DNA of 64,000 nucleotides from Allobosea thiooxidans (GCF_900168195.1 NZ_FUYX01000019.1:1-64000); one strand, 5' to 3'. Positions 50,379-59,236 are shown, counted from the stretch's first letter. A program made the numbers and translations. The notes: generated from the letters alone by a model not told the origin.

Positions 50379-51581
50379 TCAGGCCCGCGCCACGGAGGCC
50401 GCCTTCGGAGCCAGCCGGGCGCCGGTCAGCACCTGCCAATAGGCCAGGGCGAAGACGAGGAAGGCCAGCGACCAACTCAGCCCGGCGACATGCAGCAGCA
50501 TTGCCGGGCCATGGCCGAGGGCCGAGCAGATCCGCGCGACGCTGCCGATGACGATCAGCACGTAACAGGCCTGGGTCGCCCCCGTCGCGACCAGCGCACG
50601 GCCGGTATGGCCGAGGCTGGCGCGCGACATCACCGCGAGCGTCATGGTGCCGAAGGCTCCGGCCGTCCAGGCATGGATGCCAGCACCCGGAGCGACGACG
50701 CCGAGGCTCGCCAGCGCCGTCAGCGCAAAGCCCGCGGGCACGAACAGATAGGCGATGTGCAGGATGACGAGCAGGGGATTGCGCCAGGACCGATCGCCGG
50801 CCCAGCGCGCCAGCCTGAAGAGGTGGAGCCCCGCCGCGAGCAGCAGCGCCACACCGGTCGCGGCAGTGTCCGGCACGGCGACCCAGGACAGGAGCGCGAT
50901 GGCGCTGCCGGCGAGAACCACCTTGTCATAGCTGCCGAAGGGCACTGGCATCCGCCCGTCGCCCCGCTGCGCCAGCCAATTGCGCGTGAAGCTCGGCACG
51001 ATACGCCCGGCGATCAGCACGACCAGCATCAGAATGACGGCAATCGCGAAGCGGCGGGCGACATCGGCGCTGCCAGTCAGCCCCGCCTCGAGATGGAAGG
51101 CGAGGTTCGCCGCCAGCAGCAGCCCGACCAGGACGACGACCTTGAGATTGCGCCAGTTGCGTCCCGCCACGATCTCGCGGGCGGCGGCGCCGGCGAGCAG
51201 CAGGAGGAACAGCGCGTCGATCGCCATGGCCAGGCGCCAGCCGATCAAGGCGGAGGCCGAGACAGCGATCCGCCCGGCGAGCCAGGCGAGGACGAGGACC
51301 AGAAGCGGCCTGCCCTGCACGGGCAGCCGGCCGGTCCAGTTCGGAATCGCGGTCAGCAGGAAGCCGCCGATCGCCGCGGCCTGGTATCCGAACAGCATTT
51401 CATGGATGTGCCAGTCCACCGGCGCGAAGGCCGTCGGCACGGTGAGATGCCCGGTGACGAAAGGCAGCCAGACCAGGACCGTCAGCCCGGCCTGCAACGC
51501 CGCCAGCAGGAAGAAGGGCCGGAAGCCGTAGGACAGCAGGGCGGGCCCCTCATAGGCGCGCAACCTCGGCATGGGTGCCAT
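50379..51581 (-). CDS. nnrS: NnrS family membrane protein
   Basis: 400 aa, about twelve helices. The motif FRPFFLLAA near the start and HIHEMLFGYQAAAIGGFLLTAIPNWTGRLP are diagnostic of NnrS, a haem- and copper-binding membrane protein linked to relief of nitrosative stress. Other landmarks: HLEAGL and IVPSFTRNWL. It lies 60 bp after the pseudoazurin gene on the same strand, so it is probably co-transcribed with it. Confidence 0.95.
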   Translation of the reverse strand: MAPMPRLRAYEGPALLSYGFRPFFLLAALQAGLTVLVWLPFVTGHLTVPTAFAPVDWHIHEMLFGYQAAAIGGFLLTAIPNWTGRLPVQGRPLLVLVLAWLAGRIAVSASALIGWRLAMAIDALFLLLLAGAAAREIVAGRNWRNLKVVVLVGLLLAANLAFHLEAGLTGSADVARRFAIAVILMLVVLIAGRIVPSFTRNWLAQRGDGRMPVPFGSYDKVVLAGSAIALLSWVAVPDTAATGVALLLAAGLHLFRLARWAGDRSWRNPLLVILHIAYLFVPAGFALTALASLGVVAPGAGIHAWTAGAFGTMTLAVMSRASLGHTGRALVATGATQACYVLIVIGSVARICSALGHGPAMLLHVAGLSWSLAFLVFALAYWQVLTGARLAPKAASVARA

Positions 51582-51641
51582 GGAGTCCGTCCTTCCCGCG
51601 ACCGGGATAGGCTCGGCCGCGCCCGCTTGTCGGGTTTCGAG

Positions 51642-52088
51642 CTACTGCGCCTTGGCGACCTGATTGGCCTTGGCGACCAGATCGGCGAAGACCTGCTTGG
51701 CCTTGCCGGGGTGCTTTGCGGCAGCGGCAGCTTCCAGGTTGGTCGGCTCGCCGACCACGATCAGCGCGACCATGCCCATGCCGTAATGCGGCTTGCACCT
51801 GACGCCGTAGACACCGTTCTCCTTGAAGGTGATCTCGACCTGCTCGTTCATCTTGCCGGTGAAGGGCTCGGTACCGGCCGGCATCATCTCGGGAATGCTC
51901 TCGGCGTTGTGGCTCTTGTCGGTCGGAACGAACTTCACGGTGTCGCCCGGCGCGATCTTCACCAGCGCAGGCTCGAACACCATGGCGCCGGCCGCGCCCT
52001 TGTTGAGCATCTTCACCTCGACTTCGGCGGCCTGCGCACCGGCGGCAGCCACGGCCATCAGCGCCCCGACCAGAATCGTCCTGAACAT
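51642..52088 (-). CDS. Pseudoazurin
   Basis: Blue copper electron carrier, 148 aa with a signal peptide (MFRTILVGALMAVAAAGAQA). Type 1 copper ligands in precursor numbering: His60, Cys98, His101, Met106 (SHNAE, CKPHYGMGM), the cupredoxin spacing. It can donate electrons to NirK in the periplasm. Upstream is the clearest TTG-N8-CAA box of the window. Confidence 0.96.
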   Translation of the reverse strand: MFRTILVGALMAVAAAGAQAAEVEVKMLNKGAAGAMVFEPALVKIAPGDTVKFVPTDKSHNAESIPEMMPAGTEPFTGKMNEQVEITFKENGVYGVRCKPHYGMGMVALIVVGEPTNLEAAAAAKHPGKAKQVFADLVAKANQVAKAQ

Positions 52089-52138
52089 CTGTCTTCTCCA
52101 TCGTGGCAGCGGGCTCATCAGCCCCTCGCTGCACCGCA

Positions 52139-52180
52139 ACATTAGCCGGGCGGGGCCGGCACCAAGTTGCGAAAGCGCAA
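52139..52180 (-). promoter_or_regulatory. NnrR-type box and promoter of the pseudoazurin gene
   Basis: TTGCG-AAAG-CGCAA (52167-52180), both arms perfect; TAATGT at 52139-52144 on the minus strand, 29.5 bp from the centre. The pseudoazurin ATG is at 52088. Confidence 0.85.
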
Positions 52181-52221
52181 ACAAGCGATGCATTGCGCCG
52201 GCGGTCGGAGCGGAGCCGCCT

Positions 52222-52593
52222 TCAGAGTTCGCGCAGAGCCGCGGCGCCGGCCTCGGCGCTGCGCGCGATCTCGACGAAGAGCAGGGCGAGCTCCTCGAAA
52301 ACGCTGCGATCGCTTTCAGCCTCTGTCAGCGAGTCGAGATCGGAGAGGAAGGACAATAAGGCGGCAATGCGCTCCTTGTGGTCGCGGGCTGCGGCGAGCT
52401 GCCGCCGCGACTCGCGCCGGCGCTCGAGACGATCGAAGCGCTCGAGCGCGCCGTCGAGCGTCTCCCGGCAGGCGCAATCCAGCTCTTCCGGCCGCAGCAC
52501 CCGGCGCAACCGGCCGATCAGCTCGCTCGCAGGCGCAGCCGAGACCCCGCGCTCCGGCGCGTGGCGCACTCCCTTGCCCAGACCGCGATCCAT
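52222..52593 (-). CDS. Small protein of unknown function after ubiV
   Basis: 123 aa, Arg-, Glu- and Leu-rich with predicted helices (ELIGRLRRVLRPEELDCACRETLDGALERFDRLERRRESRRQ-like, shown by its landmarks). A Cys pair lies in DCACRETL. It follows ubiV by 27 bp on the same strand and no terminator separates them, so it is probably the last gene of the ubiTUV unit. No family recognised. Confidence 0.65.
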   Translation of the reverse strand: MDRGLGKGVRHAPERGVSAAPASELIGRLRRVLRPEELDCACRETLDGALERFDRLERRRESRRQLAAARDHKERIAALLSFLSDLDSLTEAESDRSVFEELALLFVEIARSAEAGAAALREL

Positions 52594-52620
52594 GACCGCC
52601 TCCTTCCGCCTTCGGCGGGT

Positions 52621-53538
52621 TCAACCCATCTCGCCCAGCCCCGCCCCCCCAGCGCCCATGCGGACATGCCCGGGAGCGCCATGCAGGAAGCCATTGGCCA
52701 GCGGCACGTCGGGGTAGATCTCGGAGAGCCGGCGCTCGCCCTCCCCCGGCTCGACCTGTCCGTCGAGGACGTCGCGATAGAGCCGCGCGACCGCGATCAT
52801 GTCGCAGTCCTGAGGGGAAAGCCGCAGCGAGGCGACACCAGCGTCCCGCAGGGCCGGGATGTCTCCCAGCAGGCTGGCGCAGCCATGCGACAGGGTCTGC
52901 ACGCCGTTGACCGAGAGAAAACCTGCGCCGTCGAGCGTCCGGACGGGCATGCCGTCGGGGTCCTGCTCGCAGACGAAGCGGCAATTGTCCTTGGTGAGCT
53001 TGTGGGCGCGGGCATGGTAGCAGCGCGCCGAGATCGCCAATGGCAGCCTGCCGAAAGCGAAGACCTCGATTGCCAGCTGCGGCAGCGCCGCGGCGATCGT
53101 CGCAACCGTCGGCAAGGGCAGCTCGGGCGGCAGGCAGATGCGCATCGCGCCGCGCTCGGCCAGGAAGCCCGCCGCGGCCTCGTTGTAGACGTTCACGAAG
53201 GGGCCGACGGCAAAGGGCCTTTCGGCCAGGGAGGCGAGGCTGGTCAGGTCGTTGATCTCGACCTCGGCATCCTCGGCCTGCATCAACTCGCGGGTCTGGC
53301 GACGCTCGCGCGGCAGCGAGACCAGGATCAGGCTGGCATGCAGAACCCGCTTGCCGGCGGCCTCCAGCCGCTCGACGACGCCGGGGATGTGGTCCTGCTT
53401 GAACGGCGTCCGCTTCGAGCAGACGGCCTCGCCGACCACGACCGTGTCGACGGGCGCCTCGTCCGCGACCCGGTAGTAGAAGTCGCGCCAGCGCTCCGGC
53501 GACCAGTGATAGAGTACGGGGCCGAGGGTGAGTTGCAT
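52621..53538 (-). CDS. ubiV: UbiV, oxygen-independent ubiquinone hydroxylation protein
   Basis: Peptidase U32-family protein that with UbiU hydroxylates the quinone ring without oxygen, 305 aa. The 4Fe-4S cysteines fit the known set: Cys40 (GEAVCSKR), Cys173, Cys186 and Cys190, with C-x12-C-x3-C spacing. ATG 53538 follows AGGA. It lies 31 bp after ubiU. Confidence 0.95.
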   Translation of the reverse strand: MQLTLGPVLYHWSPERWRDFYYRVADEAPVDTVVVGEAVCSKRTPFKQDHIPGVVERLEAAGKRVLHASLILVSLPRERRQTRELMQAEDAEVEINDLTSLASLAERPFAVGPFVNVYNEAAAGFLAERGAMRICLPPELPLPTVATIAAALPQLAIEVFAFGRLPLAISARCYHARAHKLTKDNCRFVCEQDPDGMPVRTLDGAGFLSVNGVQTLSHGCASLLGDIPALRDAGVASLRLSPQDCDMIAVARLYRDVLDGQVEPGEGERRLSEIYPDVPLANGFLHGAPGHVRMGAGGAGLGEMG

Positions 53539-53569
53539 CGCCGATGATCCTTCCTGCGATCCGAACCGG

Positions 53570-54547
53570 CTAGCGCCAGCCCTTGCGATAGGCGCCGACC
53601 GTGCTCGCCTGCCCCTCGGCCAGCGCGGCCAGGCTCGGCGTGCGCGCGCTGCGGCCCTCCTCCAGCCCGGTGAGAATGTCGCGGAAGGAGCGCACCACCC
53701 CGGCGATATAGGCGCGCCCGCGCTGGCGCCCCTCGATCTTGAGCGCGGTGACCCCGGCATCGCGCAGGGCTGGCAGCATCACGGCGGCATCGAGGCTGAC
53801 GGGCTCCTCGAAGATGTAGCCGGAGCCCTTCGGCGTCGCGAAACGGCCCTTGCACAGGGTCGGATAGCCGGCGGGCTCGCCCTTGCCGAAGCTGTTGATG
53901 GTGAAGCCGCCCAACGTCGACTGGATGCGCCCGTCGCGCTCGGAATAGGCGACATGGCTCGCCGGCGAGCAGACGCCGTTCATGTTTGGCGACTGGCCGG
54001 TGGCGTAGGAGGAGAGCGAGCAGCGCCCCTCCTCCATGACGCAGAGGCCGCCGAAGACGAAGACCTCGGTCTCGCAGGCGGATTCGCGCACGATCGAGGC
54101 GATCTCCATCACGCTGAGCACGCGCGGCAGCACGACACGGCGCGCTCCGAAGCTCTCGGCATAGAAGCGGATCGCATCGGGGTTGGCCACGCCCGCCTGG
54201 ACGGAGACATGCAGTCTCTGCGCGGGATGGCGGCGCGCGGCATAGGCGAGCGTCGCGAGATCGGCGAGGATCAGCGCGTCGGCGCCGGCGGCCGCGGCGT
54301 CGTCGACTGCCGATTGCCACAGCCCGAAGCTGCCGGCACGCGCGAAGGTGTTGATCGCGACCAGCACCTTGACGCCGTGGCGATGGGCGAAGGCGATGCC
54401 CTTGCGCAGCTCCTCGCGCGAGAAGTTCAGGCCAGGGAAGTTGCGGGCATTGGTCTCGTCGCGGAAGCCGCAATAGATCGCGTCGGCCCCCGCCTCTACG
54501 GCGGCCTCGAGGCTTGCCGGGGTTCCCGCCGGGCAGATCAGTTCCAT
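53570..54547 (-). CDS. ubiU: UbiU, oxygen-independent ubiquinone hydroxylation protein
   Basis: U32-family protein, 325 aa. It begins MELICPAGTPASLEAAVEAGADAIYCG. The four cluster cysteines are Cys169, Cys176, Cys193 and Cys232 (GGLCVMEEGRC, NGVCSPASH, PTLCKGRF), the same residue numbers I recall for E. coli UbiU. Forms a complex with UbiV. Overlaps ubiT by 10 bp. Confidence 0.96.
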   Translation of the reverse strand: MELICPAGTPASLEAAVEAGADAIYCGFRDETNARNFPGLNFSREELRKGIAFAHRHGVKVLVAINTFARAGSFGLWQSAVDDAAAAGADALILADLATLAYAARRHPAQRLHVSVQAGVANPDAIRFYAESFGARRVVLPRVLSVMEIASIVRESACETEVFVFGGLCVMEEGRCSLSSYATGQSPNMNGVCSPASHVAYSERDGRIQSTLGGFTINSFGKGEPAGYPTLCKGRFATPKGSGYIFEEPVSLDAAVMLPALRDAGVTALKIEGRQRGRAYIAGVVRSFRDILTGLEEGRSARTPSLAALAEGQASTVGAYRKGWR

Positions 54548-55086
54548 GTGCGCTCCCCCGCGGCCGGCTGGAGCCGCATCCGCCGGCGCAGCTCCTGCGC
54601 CACGGTTTCTCCCAGTGGCCCGAGGCCGCCGAGCAGGATGCGGCCGAAATCGATCCGGGCGTCGTCCACGGCGTTGCGCAGCGCGAGCGCGGCGGCGACA
54701 TCGCCCTCGATCCAGAGCACGCGGGAGAAGAACAGCGCATCGCCGTCGAGCGTCCCCTCCGCCATGCCGATCAGCCCTGCGAGCGGCCCGCGGATGCTGG
54801 CATCGAGCCCCACCGGCAGATCGCGGACAGCCCGCGCCAACGGCCGGTGCGGCTTCGGCTCCAGCACGAAGGCGAAAGGCAGATCGGTCGGATCGATGCC
54901 GAACCGCTTCTCGGCATGCTCGCCGAGGCGATCATAGAGATCGGGATGCGCCTGCCCGATGCGCGACAGCATCAGCGCCAAAGCCGGCTGCAGTGGCGCC
55001 AATGGCAGCGGCGCCACGGCACGCGCAAGCCATGGCGGCAGCACCGGCACATTCGCCGGCAGCCCGGTCGTCTGCGGATCCGACAT
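54538..55086 (-). CDS. ubiT: UbiT, SCP2-domain lipid carrier for anaerobic ubiquinone synthesis
   Basis: 182 aa SCP2 sterol-binding-like protein. Landmarks: PLQPALALMLSRIGQAHPDLYDRLGEHA, PFAFVLEPKPHRP and IEGDVAAALALRNAVDDARI. It binds ubiquinone precursors and takes the place of UbiJ when oxygen is absent. First gene of ubiT-ubiU-ubiV; a TTG-N8-CAA box lies upstream. Confidence 0.92.
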   Translation of the reverse strand: MSDPQTTGLPANVPVLPPWLARAVAPLPLAPLQPALALMLSRIGQAHPDLYDRLGEHAEKRFGIDPTDLPFAFVLEPKPHRPLARAVRDLPVGLDASIRGPLAGLIGMAEGTLDGDALFFSRVLWIEGDVAAALALRNAVDDARIDFGRILLGGLGPLGETVAQELRRRMRLQPAAGERTWN

Positions 55087-55104
55087 CGATCACCTCCGGG
55101 AACG

Positions 55105-55145
55105 AAATTAGGCCGGGAGGCGACGCACTCGTTGTTCCCGCGCAA
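55105..55145 (-). promoter_or_regulatory. NnrR-type box and promoter of ubiTUV
   Basis: Minus strand TTGCGCGGGAACAA (55132-55145); TAATTT (55105-55110) starts 28.5 bp from the centre. The ubiT ATG is 19 bp beyond. The same gap also feeds ubiD on the other strand, where no matching -10 was found. Confidence 0.75.
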
Positions 55146-55195
55146 AGACGGCGGCGAATGAAACGGCCCATGGTCCGGCAACCGGAGCCCCCGCC

Positions 55196-56716
55196 TTGCC
55201 GATCCGAGACCTGCCCCACTTTCGCGACCTCAGCGCCTTCCTCGCCCATCTCGACGCCGCCGGGCAGCTCCGGCGGATCGCCGAGCCCGTCAGCGTGGTG
55301 CACGAGATCACCGAGATTCATCGCCGAGTCATTGCCGAAGAGGGACCCGCCCTGCTGTTCGAGCGCCCGGTCCAGCCCGACGGCACGGTCTCGCCGATCC
55401 CGCTGCTGACCAATCTCTTCGGCACGGTGGAGCGCGTCGCCTGGGGGCTAGGCGTCGAGCCGCACAACCTGCCCGCGCTCGGCGGAAGGCTCGCAGAGCT
55501 GCGCGAGCCCAGGCCTCCACGCGGGCTCGCCGAGGCCTGGCAGGCCCTGCCGCTGGCGCGTGCCGCCCTGTCGATGCGTCCCCGCGAATACCGGCGCGCA
55601 CCGGTCCAGGAGCTCATCTTCCGGGGCGATGCGATCGACCTGACGGCGCTGCCGGTGCAGCTCTGCTGGCCGGGCGAGCCTGCGCCGCTGATCACCTGGC
55701 CGCTGGTGCTGACGGCGCCGCCCGAGCCCTCGCCCGAGGACGAGGGCAATCTCGGCGTCTACCGCATGCAGGTGCTCGGCCGCGACCGTGCGATCCTGCG
55801 CTGGCTCGCCCATCGCGGCGGCGCGCGCCATCATGCGCAATGGCGCCGTCTCGGTCGCGAGATGCCGGTCGCGGTCGTGATTGGCGCGGACCCCGCGACG
55901 ATCCTCTCGGCGGTGCTGCCGCTGCCGGAGACGGTCCCGGAGATCCGCTTCTCCGGACTGCTGCGCAGCGAGCGCCCGGCGCTCACCCCTTGCGTCAGCA
56001 TCCCGCTGTCGGTTCCGGCCGAGGCGGAGATCGTGATCGAGGGCCTGGTCTCGCCCGACGAGACCGCCCCCGAAGGTCCGTTCGGCGACCACACCGGCTA
56101 TTACAACGCGGTCGAGCCCTTCCCCGTGATGCGGGTAACGGCCGTGACGATGAGGCGGGCGCCGCTCTATCTCTCGACCTTCACCGGCCGGGCGCCGGAC
56201 GAGCCTTCGCGCATCGGCGAGGCGCTCAACGTGCTGTTCCTGCCATTGCTGAAGCGGCAGTTCCCCGAGGTGGTGGATGTCTGGCTGCCGCCGGAAGCCT
56301 GTTCCTACCGGATCGCCGTCGTCGCCATGTCCAAGCGCTATCCGGGCCAGGCGCGGCGCCTCATGCTCGGCCTGTGGTCATTGCTGCCGCAGTTCAGCTA
56401 CACCAAGCTCGTGATCGTCGTCGACGCCGATATCGACCCGCGTGACTGGACGCAGGTGATGTGGGCCGTCGCCACGCGCGCCGACGCCAGCCGCGACCTC
56501 GTCACCCTCACCGACACACCGATCGACTATCTCGACTTCGCTTCCCCGAAGCCGGGGCTGGGCGGCAAGCTCGGCATCGACGCCACCAACAAGCTGCCGC
56601 CGGAGACCGAGCGCGAATGGGGCCGGCCGATGGCCATGAGCCCTGAGATCGTCGCCCGCATCGACGAACTCTGGCCAACACTCGGGCTGGCGCCAGCCCC
56701 GGGAGCCGCACTATGA
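55196..56716 (+). CDS. ubiD: UbiD-family decarboxylase
   Basis: Prenylated-FMN-dependent decarboxylase, 506 aa, about the E. coli UbiD length. Landmarks: LGVYRMQVLGRDRAILRWLAHRGGARHHAQW, PEGPFGDHTGYY (catalytic Glu region) and TNKLPPETEREW near the end. Removes the 4-carboxyl group in ubiquinone synthesis. It overlaps ubiX by ATGA. Members of this family also act on other aromatic acids, but the ubiTUV neighbourhood supports the quinone role. Confidence 0.93.
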   Translation: MPIRDLPHFRDLSAFLAHLDAAGQLRRIAEPVSVVHEITEIHRRVIAEEGPALLFERPVQPDGTVSPIPLLTNLFGTVERVAWGLGVEPHNLPALGGRLAELREPRPPRGLAEAWQALPLARAALSMRPREYRRAPVQELIFRGDAIDLTALPVQLCWPGEPAPLITWPLVLTAPPEPSPEDEGNLGVYRMQVLGRDRAILRWLAHRGGARHHAQWRRLGREMPVAVVIGADPATILSAVLPLPETVPEIRFSGLLRSERPALTPCVSIPLSVPAEAEIVIEGLVSPDETAPEGPFGDHTGYYNAVEPFPVMRVTAVTMRRAPLYLSTFTGRAPDEPSRIGEALNVLFLPLLKRQFPEVVDVWLPPEACSYRIAVVAMSKRYPGQARRLMLGLWSLLPQFSYTKLVIVVDADIDPRDWTQVMWAVATRADASRDLVTLTDTPIDYLDFASPKPGLGGKLGIDATNKLPPETEREWGRPMAMSPEIVARIDELWPTLGLAPAPGAAL

Positions 56717-57297
56717 GTCAGTCGCGCGTCATCGTCGGGATCAGCGGCGCCTCGGGCGCGGCGATCGGGCTCAGGGTGCTGGAGCGCCTGGCCGAGGCCG
56801 GCCGGATCGAAACGCATCTGGTGATCTCGCCGGCGGCCGAGCGGACGCTCGCCGCCGAGATCGGTCCGGAGGCTCCGGCACGGGCGCGGGATCTGGCCGC
56901 CCACTGCCATGACCATCGCGACATCGGCGCCAGCATCGCCAGCGGCTCGTTCCGCACGGCCGGGATGATCGTCGCGCCCTGTTCGATGCGCACGCTTAGC
57001 GCTATCGCCTATGGCCAGCTCGGCGACCTGCTGGTGCGGGCCGCCGATGTCCAACTCAAGGAACGACGCCGGCTCGTGCTGCTGGCGCGGGAGAGCCCGC
57101 TGCATCTCGGCCATCTGCGCGCCATGGCACAGGTCACCGAATACGGCGCCATCGTCGCCCCGCCGGTCCCGGCCTTCTACCTGCGGCCTGGCGACATTGC
57201 CGCGATCGTCGACCAGATCGCGCTGCGCGCCATCGGCCTGCTCGATCTCGGGCCGGACGCCCCTGCCCCAGTCGAATGGCGAGGCGAGGAGAGCTGA
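56713..57297 (+). CDS. ubiX: UbiX, flavin prenyltransferase
   Basis: Makes prenylated FMN for UbiD, 194 aa. Landmarks: GISGASGAAIGLRVLE, then IVAPCSMRTLSAIAYGQ, ERRRLVLLARESPLH and PPVPAFYLRPG. Coupled to ubiD by a 4-bp overlap. Confidence 0.95.
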   Translation: MSQSRVIVGISGASGAAIGLRVLERLAEAGRIETHLVISPAAERTLAAEIGPEAPARARDLAAHCHDHRDIGASIASGSFRTAGMIVAPCSMRTLSAIAYGQLGDLLVRAADVQLKERRRLVLLARESPLHLGHLRAMAQVTEYGAIVAPPVPAFYLRPGDIAAIVDQIALRAIGLLDLGPDAPAPVEWRGEES

Positions 57298-57327
57298 CTC
57301 CCGAAGACCACTTGCGCATTCACTGAG

Positions 57328-57444
57328 CCCTCATCCTGAGGAGCCATTCCCTTGGAAATGGCGCCTCGAAGGATGCTCCGGGAGGCTCTGGAACCATCTG
57401 GAACATCCTTCGAGACGCGCCGATGGCGCTCCTCAGGATGAGGG
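57328..57444. repeat. Long nested inverted repeat between ubiX and hemN
   Basis: Outer arms are 17-bp perfect inverted copies (57328-57344 CCCTCATCCTGAGGAGC with 57428-57444). A nested stem pairs CTCGAAGGATG (57365-57375) with CATCCTTCGAG (57404-57414). The wording resembles short dispersed palindromic elements in rhizobial genomes; only one copy is visible here. It also serves as the barrier between convergent genes. Confidence 0.85.
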
Positions 57445-57463
57445 CTGTGGTTCAAACAACGCC

Positions 57464-58807
57464 TCAGACGGCGCGGCTGTACTGCCGCGGCGGTTGGTCG
57501 AGATGGGCGTCGAAGACCGAGGCCACCTTGCGGACGAAGAGCCGTGCATCCTCCGGCAGCAGCACGCGGCTGCCGTCGAAGCTGACCAGCCCCTCCTGCG
57601 CGAGCTGGCCGAGCTCGCGCCGCGAGGATGCGAGGATCCCGGCATCGACAGGATGCCGCGCGCAGACGTCGTCGATATCGACCGCGAGGTCGCACATCAC
57701 CCGCTCGATCAGCTCGGCGCGCAGGCGATCCTCGGATGTGAGGCGGTACCCCCTGGCCGTGGGCAGCGCGCTGTCGGCGATGCGCTCGGCATAGCGGCCG
57801 ATCACGACCTCGTTCTGGATATAGCCTTGCGGCAGACGCCCGATCGCCGAGGCGCCGAAGCCGATCAGAGCCTCGCAAGGGTCCGTGGTGTAGCCCTGGA
57901 AATTCCGGCGCAGCCGGCCTTCGGACTGGGCGCGGGCCATCGGGTCGTCCGGCCGGGCGAAGTGATCGAGCCCGATGCGCACATAGCCCGCATCGGACAG
58001 GCTCTGCGCCATCGCCTCCGCCTGCTCGTGCCGCTCCTCGCCGTCCGGCAGGTCGGCGGTCGCGATCCGCCGCTGGTGCTTCTTGAACTCCGGCACGTGG
58101 GCGTAACCGAAGATCGAGAAGCGGCCCGGCCGCAGCTCCAAGCATTGCTCGACGGTATCGAGGCAGGACTGCAGCGTCTGCTTCGGCAGGCCGTAGATCA
58201 GGTCGAAACTGACGGCACCGATGCCGGCGGCCCGCAGGCCGGTGACGACCGCCGCGGTCTGCTCGACGCTCTGGATGCGGTTGATCGCCTTCTGGACCAC
58301 CGGGTCGAAGCTCTGCACGCCGAGGCTGGCGCGGTTGACGCCCGCCTTCGCCAGCGCCTCCGTCATGACGGGCTCGAGCCGGCGCGGATCGATCTCGACC
58401 GCGATCTCAGCCTGCGGATGGACGGCGAAGCGCTGGCGCAACAACGCGACCAGCGCGACGAAATCGGCCGGTTCGAGGATGGTCGGCGTGCCGCCGCCGA
58501 AATGGATGTGGCGCACGTCGAGCGGCGCCGAAAGCTGCTCGGCCACCAGCGCGATCTCGCCGCGCAGCGCCGCGAGATAGTCCACGATCGGGCCGTTGCG
58601 CAGCGCGACCGTGGTGTGGCAGCCGCAATACCAGCACATCGAGCGGCAGAAGGGCACGTGCACGTAGAGCGAGGTGGTCGTGCCGGCCGCGAGCGCCTTG
58701 AGCCAGCCGGAATAGCAAGACGCGTCGATGCCTGCGTTGAAATGGGGAGCGGTCGGATAGCTGGTGTAGCGCGGAAGCCGCTCGTCCCGATAAGGCGTGG
58801 CCTGCAT
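57464..58807 (-). CDS. hemN: Oxygen-independent coproporphyrinogen III oxidase HemN
   Basis: Radical SAM enzyme of haem synthesis, 447 aa from ATG 58807. Cluster motif CRSMCWYC (Cys54, Cys58, Cys61), FGGGTPTIL, GVQSFDPVVQKAIN and the C-terminal region EALIGFGASAIG. Needed when oxygen-dependent HemF cannot act. Its promoter carries a TTG-N8-CAA box. The enzyme supplies haem for cbb3 oxidase, NorCB and cytochromes. Confidence 0.95.
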   Translation of the reverse strand: MQATPYRDERLPRYTSYPTAPHFNAGIDASCYSGWLKALAAGTTTSLYVHVPFCRSMCWYCGCHTTVALRNGPIVDYLAALRGEIALVAEQLSAPLDVRHIHFGGGTPTILEPADFVALVALLRQRFAVHPQAEIAVEIDPRRLEPVMTEALAKAGVNRASLGVQSFDPVVQKAINRIQSVEQTAAVVTGLRAAGIGAVSFDLIYGLPKQTLQSCLDTVEQCLELRPGRFSIFGYAHVPEFKKHQRRIATADLPDGEERHEQAEAMAQSLSDAGYVRIGLDHFARPDDPMARAQSEGRLRRNFQGYTTDPCEALIGFGASAIGRLPQGYIQNEVVIGRYAERIADSALPTARGYRLTSEDRLRAELIERVMCDLAVDIDDVCARHPVDAGILASSRRELGQLAQEGLVSFDGSRVLLPEDARLFVRKVASVFDAHLDQPPRQYSRAV

Positions 58808-58842
58808 GGCGCTGCTCCAATCAAAGGTCTGCTGTTGCCCTT

Positions 58843-58884
58843 TCCCTAGCCGACGGCCCCGAGGCTTTCTTTGACATAATGCAA
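58843..58884 (-). promoter_or_regulatory. NnrR-type box and promoter of hemN
   Basis: Minus strand TTGCATTATGTCAA (58871-58884); TAGGGA (58843-58848) starts 29.5 bp from the centre. The -10 is a weak match. ATG 58807 follows. Confidence 0.65.
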
Positions 58885-59236
58885 AGATGACGGGATGTGC
58901 CGACCGGGGGGCGAGCGCGGCAAGCGGAAAAATCGCGCGCCTGGCTGCCGACCCCCCTATCTTTTCGGTCGCACCTTCCGGCAACATGCTCGCCGCAGAA
59001 TCCTGTTGCCGGCAAAGCGAGGCCCGATCTGGGCCCAGGGAGGGTAGCGGCGCCAGACATCCAGCTCCCTCGATCTGACTTCGCTCCGGCCGGCGCCAAC
59101 GGCGCGCGGCCTGCCCGTTGGAGCCGCCCCTCCTCCGTTCCGGTGCCGCCGGCCGGCCGCCACAGGCCGAGCCCGCGGAATCTCGGAATCCGGGTGCGCT
59201 CCGGTTGAAGATTGCGTCTCGGAAACGGAACCCGGC
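58885..59236. other. Intergenic region upstream of the glutamine-synthetase-like gene
   Basis: 352 bp without a convincing gene. A 10-bp palindrome TTGCCGGCAA (59006-59015) stands out; otherwise it is GC-rich with no clear promoter. It presumably contains the promoter of the amine-catabolism unit. Confidence 0.4.

Noticed and set aside
55146..55195. NnrR-type promoter for ubiD from the same box as ubiT
   Set aside because: No -10-like hexamer at 28-31 bp from the box centre on the plus strand.
59006..59015. TTGCCGGCAA palindrome as an NnrR box
   Set aside because: Spacer is four bases and not eight; geometry does not fit.
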